Assembly (NCBI GenBank): GCA_012295275.1
Contig: CM022668.1
Coordinates: 10,408,506 to 10,465,961, forward strand
Reading direction: 5' to 3'
Source: Chrysomallon squamiferum
Taxonomy: Eukaryota; Mollusca; Gastropoda; Neomphalida; Peltospiridae
DNA: 57,456 nt
Shown here in pieces: positions 28,201-39,226 of the stretch. Position numbers and translations under genes: made by a program. The notes beneath the pieces are model-generated. The model was not told where the DNA came from. It saw only the letters and a program-made list of their open reading frames with translations, and searched no databases. The first letter of the stretch is position 1. The number at the start of each line of letters is the position of its first letter.

Positions 28201-29445
28201 GGTTCATGTACACCTCTCAAAATGTTACAAGAAGCTGGAGGCAATGTCAACCATCAGGACCTAAAGGGACGAACACCTTTACATTTAGCTACAATTAACC
28301 AACACGCGGATAGCGTATCAACATTACTGGAACTAAAGGCGGATCCTTACCTGCTGGACAACAATGGACTGACTTGCTTACATCATGCAGCCATTCGTCA
28401 AAATCTGGACGTACTTCAAGCACTACTGGACAATGGCGTGAATCCAGACTGTGTCGATTCTAACAACAAAACAGCTCTGTACTACGCCATCATGCGAGGA
28501 TTAGACAAAAATGTTGAGTTACTTTTGAAGAAAGGCAGTTCACGTAAATGGAAAGACAAAAAAGGAAAGACTCCATTACACCTGGCAGCACAGGTCGGTG
28601 CACTTCATCTGATGGACAAGTTTCTCAAGGCAGGTGAAGATATTAACTGTGAATACGAGAATGGCATCACTCCGCTCATCAAGGCCTGCTCAGATGGGAA
28701 ACAAGACGTTGTCGATTTTCTGCTGGACAAAGGCGCTGACCCGAATTACGGAGACGGTGTGTACACAGCAATGCATGCTGCAGCATTGCTCCATCGCACT
28801 GAAATCTTACAAAGTCTTCTAGCCAGAGGAGGACGAGTCAATGTTATTTCAAGCGAGGGTGGCAGTCCTCTTCATTACGCAGTTGTCGATAAGTTACATA
28901 ATGTGACAGGATATATCCATGATCTTCTGAAGACGTTAAGTACGTCCGACGGCTCATTATACAACATGCTCAAAGACCTGACAGAGTTTGATTCACAAGA
29001 AGCAGAGACAGATGAATCAGTTCGGCTTAAACATTTTAAAACACCTACAACAGTTAACCAAGCTAGTGACCGAACAGTTTCATCTTGTAATGTAGTCGAC
29101 GTCCTCCTTGAAAATGGATGCTGCGTTAACCTTCGTGACGAAGACGGAAATACAGCAGCACATACTTGTGTAGAATTCAACCAACCAGAAAATTTGATAA
29201 TGCTGTTAATGAAAGGTGCTGATGTAACCATTCTAAACAACAAGGGCAACTCCGTTCTCCACGAAGCAGTAGCGAGGGCACAAGTGTATACTGTGGCTGT
29301 TCTGTTGGCTGCTGGTGTAGTTGATGTAGCTAACGCTGCAGGAATTACCGCTCATGATCTGGCCAACATTAAAATAAACTCTTCTGACGATGAAAACGTC
29401 CAGACAGCTTACACAAAAGTACTTTCTATATTTGAATTTAAATAA
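25204..29445 (+). CDS. nSTAND3-type P-loop NTPase with ankyrin repeats, copy A (frameshifted)
   Basis: The main exon starts after acceptor TTTTAAAG in phase 1 and continues the frame of the two small exons. The N-terminal part has FVPIRAF, a Walker A (GSPGSGKTT, 25314-25340), a Walker B (IIVLIDDIFG, 25470-25499) and an ITFR sensor-like strand (about 25590-25610), as in STAND NTPases of the nSTAND3 type. A helical middle region follows, and from about 27283 to 29380 there are roughly 18 ankyrin repeats with the TPLHLAA signature. One extra base in the GCGGGG run at 26154-26159, compared with copy B, shifts the frame. The upstream frame stops at 26190-26192, and the remaining coding sequence stays open to the TAA at 29443. 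With the ATG at 24036 the repaired length would be about 1464 residues. It is either a recent pseudogene, an allele with a null mutation, or a consensus error. STAND-ankyrin proteins usually act as intracellular NLR-like switches; that role is inferred. Confidence 0.85.
26150..26160 (+). other. Single-base frameshift in copy A
   Basis: Copy A reads GAGGCGGGGAGAATAC where copy B reads GAGGAGAGAGAATAC, so copy A is one base longer. Without this base the frame continues directly into the downstream 1-kb-plus open frame, with residues matching copy B. No slippery heptamer or conserved downstream structure suggests programmed frameshifting. Confidence 0.8.
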
Positions 29446-29872
29446 AAGTTATCTATATATTGTACTATAATAATAACTTTTACACAAATTGTTTCTATAT
29501 TTGAATGTAAATAAAAGTTGTCTCTATATTCTACAATAATAATAACGTTTACACAAATACTTTGTATATTTGAATCTAAATAAAAGTTATCTCTATATTG
29601 TACAATAATAGTTTTACAGAAATACTTTCTATAATTGAATGTAAATAAATTATATGCATATATATAGTGTACAATAAAAATAACTTTTACACAAATACTT
29701 TATATATTTGAGTCTAAATGAAAGTTATATTAGTAAATACTCTACAATAATAATAACTTTTTACAAAAATGCTGTCTATATTTGAATCTAAAACAAAGTA
29801 TTATTTTTAAGTATTGTACAGTAAAGATAACTTACTTTTGAATCTAAATAAAAGTTTCATTTTCATGCTTAA
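29410..29872 (+). repeat. ~70-bp minisatellite derived from the gene's 3' end, copy A
   Basis: About seven degenerate units, each resembling the last coding bases plus stop and 3' UTR: CTTTCTATATTTGAATCTAAA, then TAAAAGTTAT, then a TTGTACAATAATAATAAC block. The first unit is the end of the coding sequence itself. Most units retain AATAAA (for example 29441-29446, overlapping the stop codon), so the array is also a string of potential poly(A) signals. The same array exists after copy B. Confidence 0.85.
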
Positions 29873-30714
29873 CAGTTTTTAATGATAAAGGAAACTTTAA
29901 TGAGCTGAACATCTCTGTTTATTTTAAAAACCACGGATTTCGTTTGTAAAGCTCTAGCCATATTATTGTAACAATTATCTGTGTTATCTTGTGTGTGTTA
30001 ATCTATTATGCCACGCGTGTCAAAAATAATAAAGAATAATAGAAACAACCCTATTACTTCGCACACTTACTTCGTTTATCGTTTAAAACTAATTCCAGTT
30101 GTTGTTATCCAGTATAAACATGACAACATCGATTTCCAGGGGGTTGCTGCGAACAGGATTATCCGATTAACTTTGACGATAATCCCCTAATGTTAATCCC
30201 TTTGGTATTGTAAACAGACAGCTAATAATCTAAACGTGTGAATGTCGTTTATGACAACCTCTGTAACATGTTTTTGTAAATAGACTCGTCCAGGTAATCA
30301 ATCTGCATCTTTATTTTTAACTGTTCAATCAGTAAATTTTATTTAGTGCGCACGGTAAAGCAAAAATTCTGGTAAGACATTACATTATTTCTTTACTTAT
30401 TAACATTTTAATTATATTTTAAAGAGTCCGTGTTTATATTTTGTTTAATTCCGAATGGTTGATGTTTTTCATTCGTTGTACTTTATTTTATTTATTTATT
30501 TATTTATTTATAGTTACTGTTTAATTAATAATAAATATATGACGTCACGGCATTTAAAATTTAAATGTTCATTCTCAAATGATTTAATTTCGTGATGGCA
30601 TTTTTATATCATCATAATATTTTTATTCATTTATTTATAAATACTAATTTATTAATAGCTAATATATCAAGTCATGACATTTATAATTTAAATGTATGTT
30701 ATGAAATAATTTAC

Positions 30715-30800
30715 GTGATGGAAATTTTTATATCCCTGAAACAACAAGATCGACTTCGGCTCCATAACGAAAACAGGTTTTTAACATTAGCCTTTGATTC
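30715..30800. repeat. Dispersed ~90-bp repeat (first copy)
   Basis: The block containing CTGAAACAACAAGATCGACTT followed by CCATAACGAAAAC and CCTTTGATTCTTATT recurs at about 32150-32245, and in part at 55160 and at the window end (57438). It is short and has no coding potential. It may be an internal duplication or a small interspersed element. Confidence 0.55.
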
Positions 30801-30828
30801 TTATTTTGATTATTATTATTATTAATAT

Positions 30829-30864
<36 letters not shown>

Positions 30865-31119
30865 CTATCTATTTATTTACTTCTTTCTTGTGTTGTTCTT
30901 TTGTATGTGTGTGTGTGTCTGTGTTTTCTACTTTTTACTTTTTTTTTTTTTTTTTTGGAGAGATACTATTTTGAGAATTTATTTTCTTAAAGCGGTTTTC
31001 TTAAAACGTCACGATGTTTGCTAACCTTTAAAATAATTATTCAATAATTGTTTGACAACATATTCTAATTTCTAATTCTTTTCTTACTCACACGCACGCA
31101 CACGCGCTTAAACTACGTA

Positions 31120-31400
31120 ACATGGTGTGCCCGGGTTATGCAAACACTTTTCTTCACCGTTCTGTATGAAAGTTCTGAGCCTCCTAGCTAAACTTAATCC
31201 TTTGGCTTTTCATTCGCTAGAGTTATCCTCTCTTGTTCGCGCATGCTCAGTTAAACATGACCGGAAAGCGGTTAACAGTGGTGATATTTCTAGTTACTTG
31301 GAAGTGAGTTTTTTTAAGTGGTTGGACTGTACGTGTTTATCGTTGAATGTTGTGTTGGAAAAAGTCGAGCTGTTTTGATCAAAAGACTTATGGGAATTTA
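31120..31400 (+). promoter_or_regulatory. Candidate promoter block downstream of copy A
   Basis: This block is GC-richer than its surroundings and conserved in the copy B flank (55590-55870). It contains TTCGCGCATGCTCAG, an NRF1-like core one or two bases off consensus, and CATGACCGGAAAGC, an ETS-like core. These combinations are typical of CpG-type metazoan promoters. No downstream coding exon can be linked to it here. It might be the start of a non-coding transcript or of the next gene copy in a larger array. Confidence 0.3.
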
Positions 31401-31903
31401 GGCATTGTCGTTTCCAGTCGATGGATTTTGACACTTCAGATATTTTTATTCCAATTTAAGTGTCCTAGGGCATGTTTTTCAGATGCTAAGGGTTAACATA
31501 GCGGTAAACTTGGAACAATATTCTGTTGTTATTTTAAACAATAATGTGTGAAACATCAATGAAACACGTTGTCAACGCTCTCGGAATCGTTCGGTTAAGA
31601 ACAGGGACACAAAATTGATAATTAATTTTACTAAAATAAATAACTTGTTTATTTATTTATTTATTTATTTGTTTATTTATTTATTTATTATCAATTATTG
31701 TTATTTATTTTTATATTTTAATTTTTTGTTTTTAAATTGTTTTAGTTTATTCATTCCTTTCCTGAAAATTTCCAACAGAAATTTTATTTTTCAAGATGTG
31801 TCATTCTGATAATTTAATTAAATTAGATTAATTATTACTATGTTAGTACTGTTTCTTTCTTCATCTAATTATCATCATCATTATTACTATTCTTAGTATC
31901 ATA

Positions 31904-31963
<60 letters not shown>

Positions 31964-31991
31964 GCACGTACTACCAAACTGTAAAAACAAC

Positions 31992-32046
<55 letters not shown>
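31904..32046. repeat. (TTA)n and (TA)n microsatellites
   Basis: A perfect (TTA)n tract at about 31904-31962, then a perfect (TA)n tract at about 31997-32046. In copy B the matching sites are (TTG/TTA)n at 57199-57262 and a much shorter (TA)n near 57298. Confidence 0.9.
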
Positions 32047-32049
<3 letters not shown>

Positions 32050-32463
32050 CAAATAAAAAAAGAAAGCATTAATGAAAGAAAAGAAGAAAGAAAAAAGCTG
32101 ATAAATGTAATCAATACACTGGAAATTTAAATGTCCATTATCAAATAACTTCGTGACGGATATTTTTATATCACTGAAACAACAAGATCGACTTCGACTC
32201 CACAACGAAAACTGGTTTATACCGTCAGCCTTTGATCCTATTATGGGATCCTGCCCTACTTCCGCTTTCCACATGGCTCGTGCGGTCTCGCGCCTTTCTC
32301 CGCCAAAGTGATTTACACGACACTTTTAAAGAATTAAGTAAATCTTGTTGGAAGTGCTATTTTCTACACAACGAAGTATTTTTATCTGTTTAGCATTTTC
32401 TTTACTTTGTTATTTTTACCTCTGCTTTATTGGTTTTGCTGTTGTTGTTGCTGCTGTTATTAT

Positions 32464-32465
<2 letters not shown>

Positions 32466-32551
<86 letters not shown>
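32466..32551. repeat. (CT)n microsatellite
   Basis: Perfect CT dinucleotide run of about 43 units. Translated frames across it are artefacts. Confidence 0.95.
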
Positions 32552-32554
<3 letters not shown>

Positions 32555-32879
32555 CTTTATTTTATTGTAGTTTTCAAGAGCAGTTCGTCTGGTAAACTGA
32601 AATACAACACGGAGGCGCTGACGTTGTTTTATTATTTTATTTAAATGAATTCCGACGCGTTTAGAAAGAATTAGTCTTTTATGCTCTGAGTCGTTGAGAC
32701 TGGTGTATCTCAGTGTGGCCCGTTTTGTTGTTCACTGGTACAAGTAGACAGGTTAGTTTTTGTTATGTGAAAGATATTAGTGTTATAGCTGTCTGTCTTT
32801 CTATCTATCTGTTTATGTGTCTGTATCAGCTATCTCTCTAGATGTGTGCGTATATATATATATACACACATATAGATAC

Positions 32880-32880
<1 letters not shown>

Positions 32881-32970
<90 letters not shown>
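32881..32970. repeat. (GA)n microsatellite
   Basis: Near-perfect GA run, complementary to the CT run at 32466-32551. The two are about 330 bases apart and could pair as an inverted repeat. Confidence 0.95.
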
Positions 32971-32973
<3 letters not shown>

Positions 32974-32999
32974 GACTGGCAGAGATAAGTTAATTATAA

Positions 33000-33530
33000 G
33001 AGTGATAAGTTAATTATCACAATCACACCAGACGCATATAGATTTTAAGATGCCTTGATTACGTCATTACATAGAATACATCATTTCTAGCCTTCTTTTA
33101 ATACTTTTTTATAGTGATACATTTTTTATTCACCGGATCTTATAAAATATTGTTGTTAAACTTCACAATGCAATTTCTCAGTATTGCTTAAGGAAAAGTG
33201 ATGAATATGATTATAGATGCAAAACAGTTTAAAAGTTAAAACAACTTTTCCAACCTTGTGTTTCAGTATTATATAAAACAATCTATTAACTATTTCAGGA
33301 CAAATGTTTGTTGGATTCTTCTTTTTTCTTTATTTTTCTTTCAGTTTTATCATTATTATTGTTATTGGTTTTACTTTGTTTATCTTTATAAAGATAGAAC
33401 GACAGACATAAAGATAGAAAGACAGACAGACATCAGACTGATGTAAGTATCGATATACATATATACTTTTTAAAAACAAATCTAACACATGATATATAAT
33501 TATGTATAACTGAATCTTACTCATTTAAGC
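33000..33530. other. Intergenic AT-rich DNA, no gene seen
   Basis: Contains a short GACAGACA/AAAGATAGA repeat near 33395-33430 and T-rich tracts. No exon, RNA gene or strong regulatory site recognised. Confidence 0.6.
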
Positions 33531-33718
33531 CAGTGATTCTCAACTTTGTCGGTGCGGTCCACTTCAGAAAAAGATGTCATCATACAGTTTGAATGGGGCT
33601 GGTATATTTATAACTACATGTACTTTAATTTCACAAAACATTTTTCATTGAAATTCAGTGACCAGTATAAATTTTAGCCTACGATACACTGTTCTTTAAA
33701 GAAACATAACATATAATA

Positions 33719-33759
<41 letters not shown>

Positions 33760-33850
33760 TAATAATAATAATAATAACTGCAATCTGAGGATAGATCCTA
33801 CACATTATAGCACTTCAGGTCCGCGCTTCAACCATTTTGCTGCGACTCTC
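33531..33850. mobile_element. Degenerate hAT-like non-autonomous element
   Basis: The left end, CAGTGATTCTCAACTTTG followed by GCGGTCC, resembles the CAGNGGTTCTCAAC termini of many hAT transposons. The right end near 33815-33840 has GGTCCGCGCTTCAACCA, a decayed inverted match. An (AAT)n microsatellite (33718-33777) sits inside. No transposase. Identification rests on terminal similarity only. Confidence 0.4.
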
Positions 33851-34971
33851 TTTAAATTAAAGCAAAAACTCAAAAATAATAATTATTATGCAGCAAGAAC
33901 AAAAGACAACCAATAATAATCAGTAATAATAACCATGGAAACGGCACGAAGTTTTGAAAATAACTTTGTTACAATTAAAATGCTTTCTAAGAGTAGATCA
34001 TTATTAATGTCCAATGTCACAAGGGAATGCGTTTAAAGAGAAAACAGCGCAGACGAGATCGACAGTAATCAGATACCTACACGAACCGCAATGAACCCGT
34101 TTTATAGCACCTTGAAGTTTTGCATTACCGTCATTAGAAGAAAAAAGAAAAAAAAAAGGAATATTTAAACTACTAGTGCATTATAATGGAAAACTGAGAT
34201 GAATAAATATATGTCTGTCGTCTGTGTGTCTGTCTCCAAGTCTGGGTCTATCAGTCCGCTCGCCGTAGTTGTAAGATATTTATGTAACATCGAAAAAAAA
34301 AAAAAAAAAAAAATATTGTAAGATGAAGTTTGAAGTCATAAAAGTGGATTTTCAAATAAGTATATATAAACATTCATATACTGCAAAGAGAGACACACAA
34401 ACACCCACACACACAGATACACATATTTTACATAGCGCACATGCAGGATAACTCAACAAAAAATACACGCACGCACGTGTATGCGCGCATGCACAAAAAT
34501 ATATCTTGTTTGGTAAAATTCTCTAACAAAATAACCACTGCTGTTACATTTATTAAAGTAACGGGAAGATTAATTTCGCTAATGCTAGATACAGGTTAGA
34601 TATATGCTGTTGTTTAATATGAGTGGATATACTGAGATTTTTAATTAAAACAGGGACAGGCAGGTGCATGTAAATATACCTTCATTTACATATATATATA
34701 TATATATATAATCACATGTCCAAACACGTATATTCGTAGATTAAAGACAACAATAAATACATTTTAGAAAAAGAATATATATATATATAGTAATAATAAT
34801 AGTAAAAATTGCTTATACTATACAGTTTAATGCGTTTTTTAGTTGTTGTTTTTTTTTTTTGTTGGATTTTCTTTTCCTTTTTTTATGTTTTATATATATT
34901 TAAAATGTATTTATTATTCTTTCGTCTCACTAACTAAATAAGTTTGCTGTGACTTTCTGCAGCTTTCACAG

Positions 34972-34974
<3 letters not shown>
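33851..34974. other. Intergenic region with simple repeats, no gene seen
   Basis: Holds poly-A (about 34290-34312), a CA/CACG-rich patch (34395-34490) and (TA)n near 34690 and 34776. No supported gene. Confidence 0.6.

Positions 34975-35039
<65 letters not shown>
34975..35039. repeat. (CT)n microsatellite
   Basis: Perfect CT run immediately before the promoter-like block upstream of the Ly6-type gene. Confidence 0.95.
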
Positions 35040-35042
<3 letters not shown>

Positions 35043-35059
35043 TCTTGATTAATGTTGAT

Positions 35060-35335
35060 GTTATTTACGAGACTTACACCCGACGTTGTTCCGATTTGAC
35101 GTCCCGTTTTCATTCACGTTGAAAATATCGGCTGCCATTACGTGGTGTTGGGTAACAAGAATCATAAATAACCCGAGCTTTTCAAAACAATCGCTCTGAC
35201 GGGTCGGCAAAACCACACTGCAAAGTGACGTCAGACTCGCAGTTACTTTGACCCCGAGGTCATTAGCGCGTGCTGCTTTGTCTCTTTGTTTAGTTAGTCT
35301 CGGTTTTCTCATATGTTTTAAATGCTAATTGCGGT
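35060..35335 (+). promoter_or_regulatory. Candidate promoter/enhancer upstream of the Ly6-type gene
   Basis: A block with higher GC and CpG content in otherwise AT-rich DNA. It contains a perfect palindromic cAMP-response element TGACGTCA (35226-35233) and an everted nuclear-receptor-type site TGACCCCGAGGTCA (35249-35262). It lies about 0.7 kb before a candidate 5' UTR exon and 2.1 kb before the signal-peptide exon of the Ly6-type gene. An 83-codon open frame on the minus strand here has no recognisable features. The assignment is inference from motifs and position. Confidence 0.4.
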
Positions 35336-35435
35336 GAAAATTACTATTATCTACATTTGCTGCAGCGATCGAAGTATTTTTTTAACATGACCGAAAACCA
35401 GTCAATTTTCTGTCAGTAAAGACGAGATAGGAGCC

Positions 35436-35437
35436 CA

Positions 35438-35468
<31 letters not shown>

Positions 35469-35552
35469 ATTATATATATAATAATACTTTATTTTATTTA
35501 TTTTTTATTAATTTTTTATTATATGTATATATAATTGTTATTCTTTATTCTT

Positions 35553-35610
<58 letters not shown>
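35436..35610. repeat. (TAAA)n, (TA)n and (CT)n microsatellites
   Basis: (TAAA)n at about 35438-35470 and a perfect CT run at about 35559-35610, followed by T-rich DNA to 35790. Confidence 0.9.
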
Positions 35611-35614
<4 letters not shown>

Positions 35615-35950
35615 TATAAGTTGTCTACAAATGAACTAATTTTTCTTTACTTTATTTTTTCTGTTTCTTTCCCTTTTATTCTTTATTTTATCTTCTTTTT
35701 TTCTTCTTTCCTTTATTTATTTTTTTTTCTTTTTCATTTTTTTTTTTTTTTATTTACTTTCCTTTTTTTTTTTCATTTTTTTTTTTCATTGCTAATGTTT
35801 AAATGATCAGAATCGATTCGGTAGAGACCAGTGTTATTGTTTATTGTCAGTTCCTCTCTGGCAAATGCAAGTTAGTCGATATTAACAGTTATTCAATGTC
35901 GATGACTCACGCGATTGTTTTCTCTCTCTCTCTCGTTCTCAGCATATCGC

Positions 35951-36037
35951 AGTATTTTCACAGATCATTCAAGGAAGACTCGCGTTTTCCTAAAAATCGC
36001 CAGATCTCAGGTGAAACTGTACAGCTTCAGCAGAAAG
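35951..36037 (+). other. Candidate 5' UTR exon of the Ly6-type gene
   Basis: The block ends in a near-consensus donor (CAGAAAG then GTAAGAAT) and follows a pyrimidine-rich acceptor (CTCTCTCGTTCTCAG or the nearby ATATCGCAG). It would join the exon at 37372, which carries the ATG at 37382. No coding potential of its own, and the exact start is uncertain. Confidence 0.35.
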
Positions 36038-36161
36038 GTAAGAATAAGACTCAGAATAATTCTAACAGTAAATGTCTCCATCTCTCTCAGTTTGTCTCTC
36101 ACTGCGTTTGTTTTTGTTTCTCTGAGTCACTCTTTCCCTGATAAAAGCCACTATTTTATTT

Positions 36162-36163
<2 letters not shown>

Positions 36164-36238
<75 letters not shown>
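36164..36238. repeat. (CT)n microsatellite
   Basis: Perfect CT run in the presumed first intron of the Ly6-type gene. Confidence 0.95.
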
Positions 36239-36339
36239 ACTGCACTGTGATTGCTGTCGACAGCATATAATTTCGTTTTCTGTATAACACATTCCAATTA
36301 TCATCTATGTCCGAAATTCTTCAGTTTAATTTAATTTTT

Positions 36340-36550
36340 AATTTTATTTATTTATTTATTTATTTATTTATAAATATATGTGTGTGTGTTTGTGAGTCTC
36401 TAGGTATGAATTTTTGCCTGCATGTATGTATGTGTGTGTTTGTCTCTATGTGTTTATATACGTGTGTGACTCTGGATGTAAATGTATGTGTATATCTACG
36501 TACCAGTGTGAATGTATGTGTGTATGTCTGCCTACCTGTGTGTGTGATGG
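36340..36550. repeat. (TTTA)n and GT-rich tract
   Basis: (TTTA)n at about 36346-36373, then an irregular TGTGTG/TGTATG-rich stretch to about 36550. Open frames here are low-complexity artefacts. Confidence 0.8.
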
Positions 36551-36894
36551 TGGATATTTTTATTCCTTCTGTCTCTCTGACACAAAGACAAAACTAGCTT
36601 CCAGCTATGACTGTCAAAACATATTTTTATCTTCACTATCAGAGGAGATTTTTTTTATTCTTTCTTTTATTTTTATTTTCCCTTCGGCTACTAAGATCTA
36701 AGCGATATAAACAGACAGGCATATATAATTCACCGTCACAGGATTTAATTTCAAATATTGTAATGTAATATATTTTATTAGAAATACGATGTCATATATG
36801 GCATAATATGATATGATATGGTATGGTTTGGTGTCGTATAATTTTAACATAATAACATATAATATGATATCATGTGATACACTGTAAAATAAAA

Positions 36895-37092
36895 TATTAG
36901 TATAATAATATAATATAATATAATGTAATGTAATGTAATGTAATACAATAGAGTACAGTACACTACAATACACTACATTACAATACAATGCAATGCAATA
37001 TAATATAATATAATATAATATAATATAATACAATACAATACAATACAATACAACATAAAATAACGTAACATAACATAACATAATGTAATGTA
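36895..37092. repeat. Pentanucleotide array (TAATA/TAATG/CAATA)n
   Basis: Successive blocks of TAATA, TAATG, a mixed TACACTACAA section, CAATG, TAATA, CAATA and TAACA five-base repeats. The unit length stays at five while the unit sequence changes block by block. The 147-codon minus-strand frame across it is a repeat artefact. Confidence 0.9.
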
Positions 37093-37371
37093 TGTATATG
37101 GACGTGTCTAGTGATATATCTGTAACATTATATAACGACATTGTCTAAATTTGATAGCGCATCTTCACATGAAGCTGGTGTAAAATTAATTTATCTGCTT
37201 TCCACAATTCAGTGAATTCTTCGTCATCACTGCATGATTCATTCGCTGATTCATGTCTGCGACCTCTGAGAATTGATTCGGAATCGTTCTATCCTGTACG
37301 CAGAAATGTTTCAGCTTCAATGGTTTGATGTGTATGGATGGTAATAATCATTACTGTTATTATATTTTCAG

Positions 37372-37487
37372 AACGGGTAACATGTACTGTAACGACGTCG
37401 TGGTTGTAGACGTTTTGTCAGCGATGCTGTGTTTGGCGAGTGTCACTAGTCTAAGTGTTGTCATAGAGTCGAAACCAGGCAACCAAC
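37372..37487 (+). CDS. Ly6-type gene, signal-peptide exon
   Basis: Acceptor TTATATTTTCAG, ATG at 37382, donor GTAAGA at 37488, phase 1. It encodes a hydrophobic stretch (VVVVDVLSAMLCLASV) typical of a signal peptide. An in-frame ATG at 37325 would lie upstream of the acceptor and is not used in this model. Confidence 0.75.
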
Positions 37488-37492
37488 GTAAG

Positions 37493-37572
<80 letters not shown>

Positions 37573-37620
37573 TCTCTCTCTGTTTCTCTCTGTCTCTTTT
37601 TGTCTCTATCTCTCTCTCTT

Positions 37621-37653
<33 letters not shown>

Positions 37654-37764
37654 CCCTCTACCTCTCTCTTTCTCTCTATCTACCTCTCTCTCTTTCTCTC
37701 TTTCTTTCTCTCTCGCTATCCTCTCTCTTTCTCTCTCTACCTCTCACTCTCTCTCTGTCCCTCC

Positions 37765-37823
<59 letters not shown>

Positions 37824-38202
37824 GTGTCTCTATCTCTCTCTCTGTGTCTCTCTCTGTCTCTCTTTTTGTCTCTCTCTCTCTCTCTTTCTCTCTCTCACAC
37901 TATCTCTTTCTCTCTCTCACTATCTCTCTTTCTGTCTCTCTCGCTATCCTCTCTTTCTCTCTCTACCTCTCACTCTCTCTGTCTCTCTCCCTCCCTCTCT
38001 CTCTCTCTCCATCTCTCTCTCTATCTCTCTCTCAATCTCTCTATCTCTCTCATTCTCTCTCTCTTTCTCTATCTCTATCTATCTCTCTTAACCTCTCTCT
38101 CTCTATCTCTCTCTGCCTCTCTCTCTCATTCGCTCTCTCTTTCTCTATCTCTCTTAACCTTTCTCTCTCTCTCTCTCTCTCTCATTCTCTCTATCTCTCT
38201 TA

Positions 38203-38276
<74 letters not shown>

Positions 38277-39113
38277 ACCTCTCTCTCTCTGCCTCTCTCT
38301 CTTTCTATCTCTCTTTCTCTCTTTAGTACAGACACGCACACACGCACTCCCACACAGTGTTGCTCTTCAACCCAAATACCCTTATTATTATTGTTATTAT
38401 CACCACCATCATCACCATCATCATCGTCATCATCATAATCAGTTGTAATTAATTTATTTTCAGTGATCACGTGCTACACGTGTGGTAACAAAACAAACAA
38501 CAAAGAATGCAACCAGTGGGCGCCAGATATCACGTGTCCTATCAGTAAGTTATCACGTGTTTGTTTGTTTGTTTGTTTGTGTATTTATTTATTTATATTA
38601 TATTATTTATTTGTTTACTTACTATTTATTTATTTGTATATTTAATTAGTGTTTGTTTATTTATTTATTTATTTGTGTATTTATTTATTTCAATTATATG
38701 ATTTATTTGTTTACTTACTATTTATTTATTTATATTTAATTATTTGTTTGTTTATTTAATTATTAACTCATTTATTTATTTTTATTATTGATATATTTAT
38801 TTTTATGTTTATTTATTTGTTTGTTTGATTGTTTGTTTGTTTCTCATTTGATTTCCATTCATATTTTTTGTTTTATTATTACTACACTTGCTGTTATAGC
38901 TACTCTTCTTCTTCATTTTTTTAGTGTTATTATTATTATCATTATCATTATTATCATTAATATTAATAGTATCGTTATTATTATTACTGTCAATATTATC
39001 AGAGATTATTATCATTACCTTTATTATTAATTATTATTATTATTACTATTATTATTATTATTATGATCATCATTATATTTATTATTATTATTACTACTAC
39101 TACTACTATTATG

Positions 39114-39160
<47 letters not shown>

Positions 39161-39190
39161 CATTATTATTATTACTACTACTACTACTAC

Positions 39191-39226
<36 letters not shown>

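Larger units (their letters stand above)
29873..32280. repeat. 3' flank of copy A, half of a segmental duplication
   Basis: Colinear with 54359-57456 (for example the ATGCCACGCGTGTCAAAAAT block at 30008 and 54506, and the GTGCCCGGGTTATGC block at 31128 and 55602). No protein gene is supported. It contains (TTTA)n at 30484-30512 and 31642-31690, (TAG)n at 30826-30862, (TTA)n at 31904-31962 and (TA)n at 31997-32046. It differs from the copy B flank mainly in microsatellite lengths and by lacking the ~770-bp block found at 55874-56647. Confidence 0.8.

Noticed and set aside
35061-35312. 83-codon minus-strand open frame as a gene
   Set aside because: No domain, signal or splice support. The base composition is better explained by a regulatory block with a CRE.
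36698-37141. 147-codon minus-strand frame rich in Tyr/Ile/Leu
   Set aside because: Produced by the five-base repeat array. No gene features.
37325-38438. Long Ser/Leu-rich frames through the CT tract
   Set aside because: Pure dinucleotide-repeat artefacts. Only the first exon part (37382-37487) is retained, as the signal-peptide exon.
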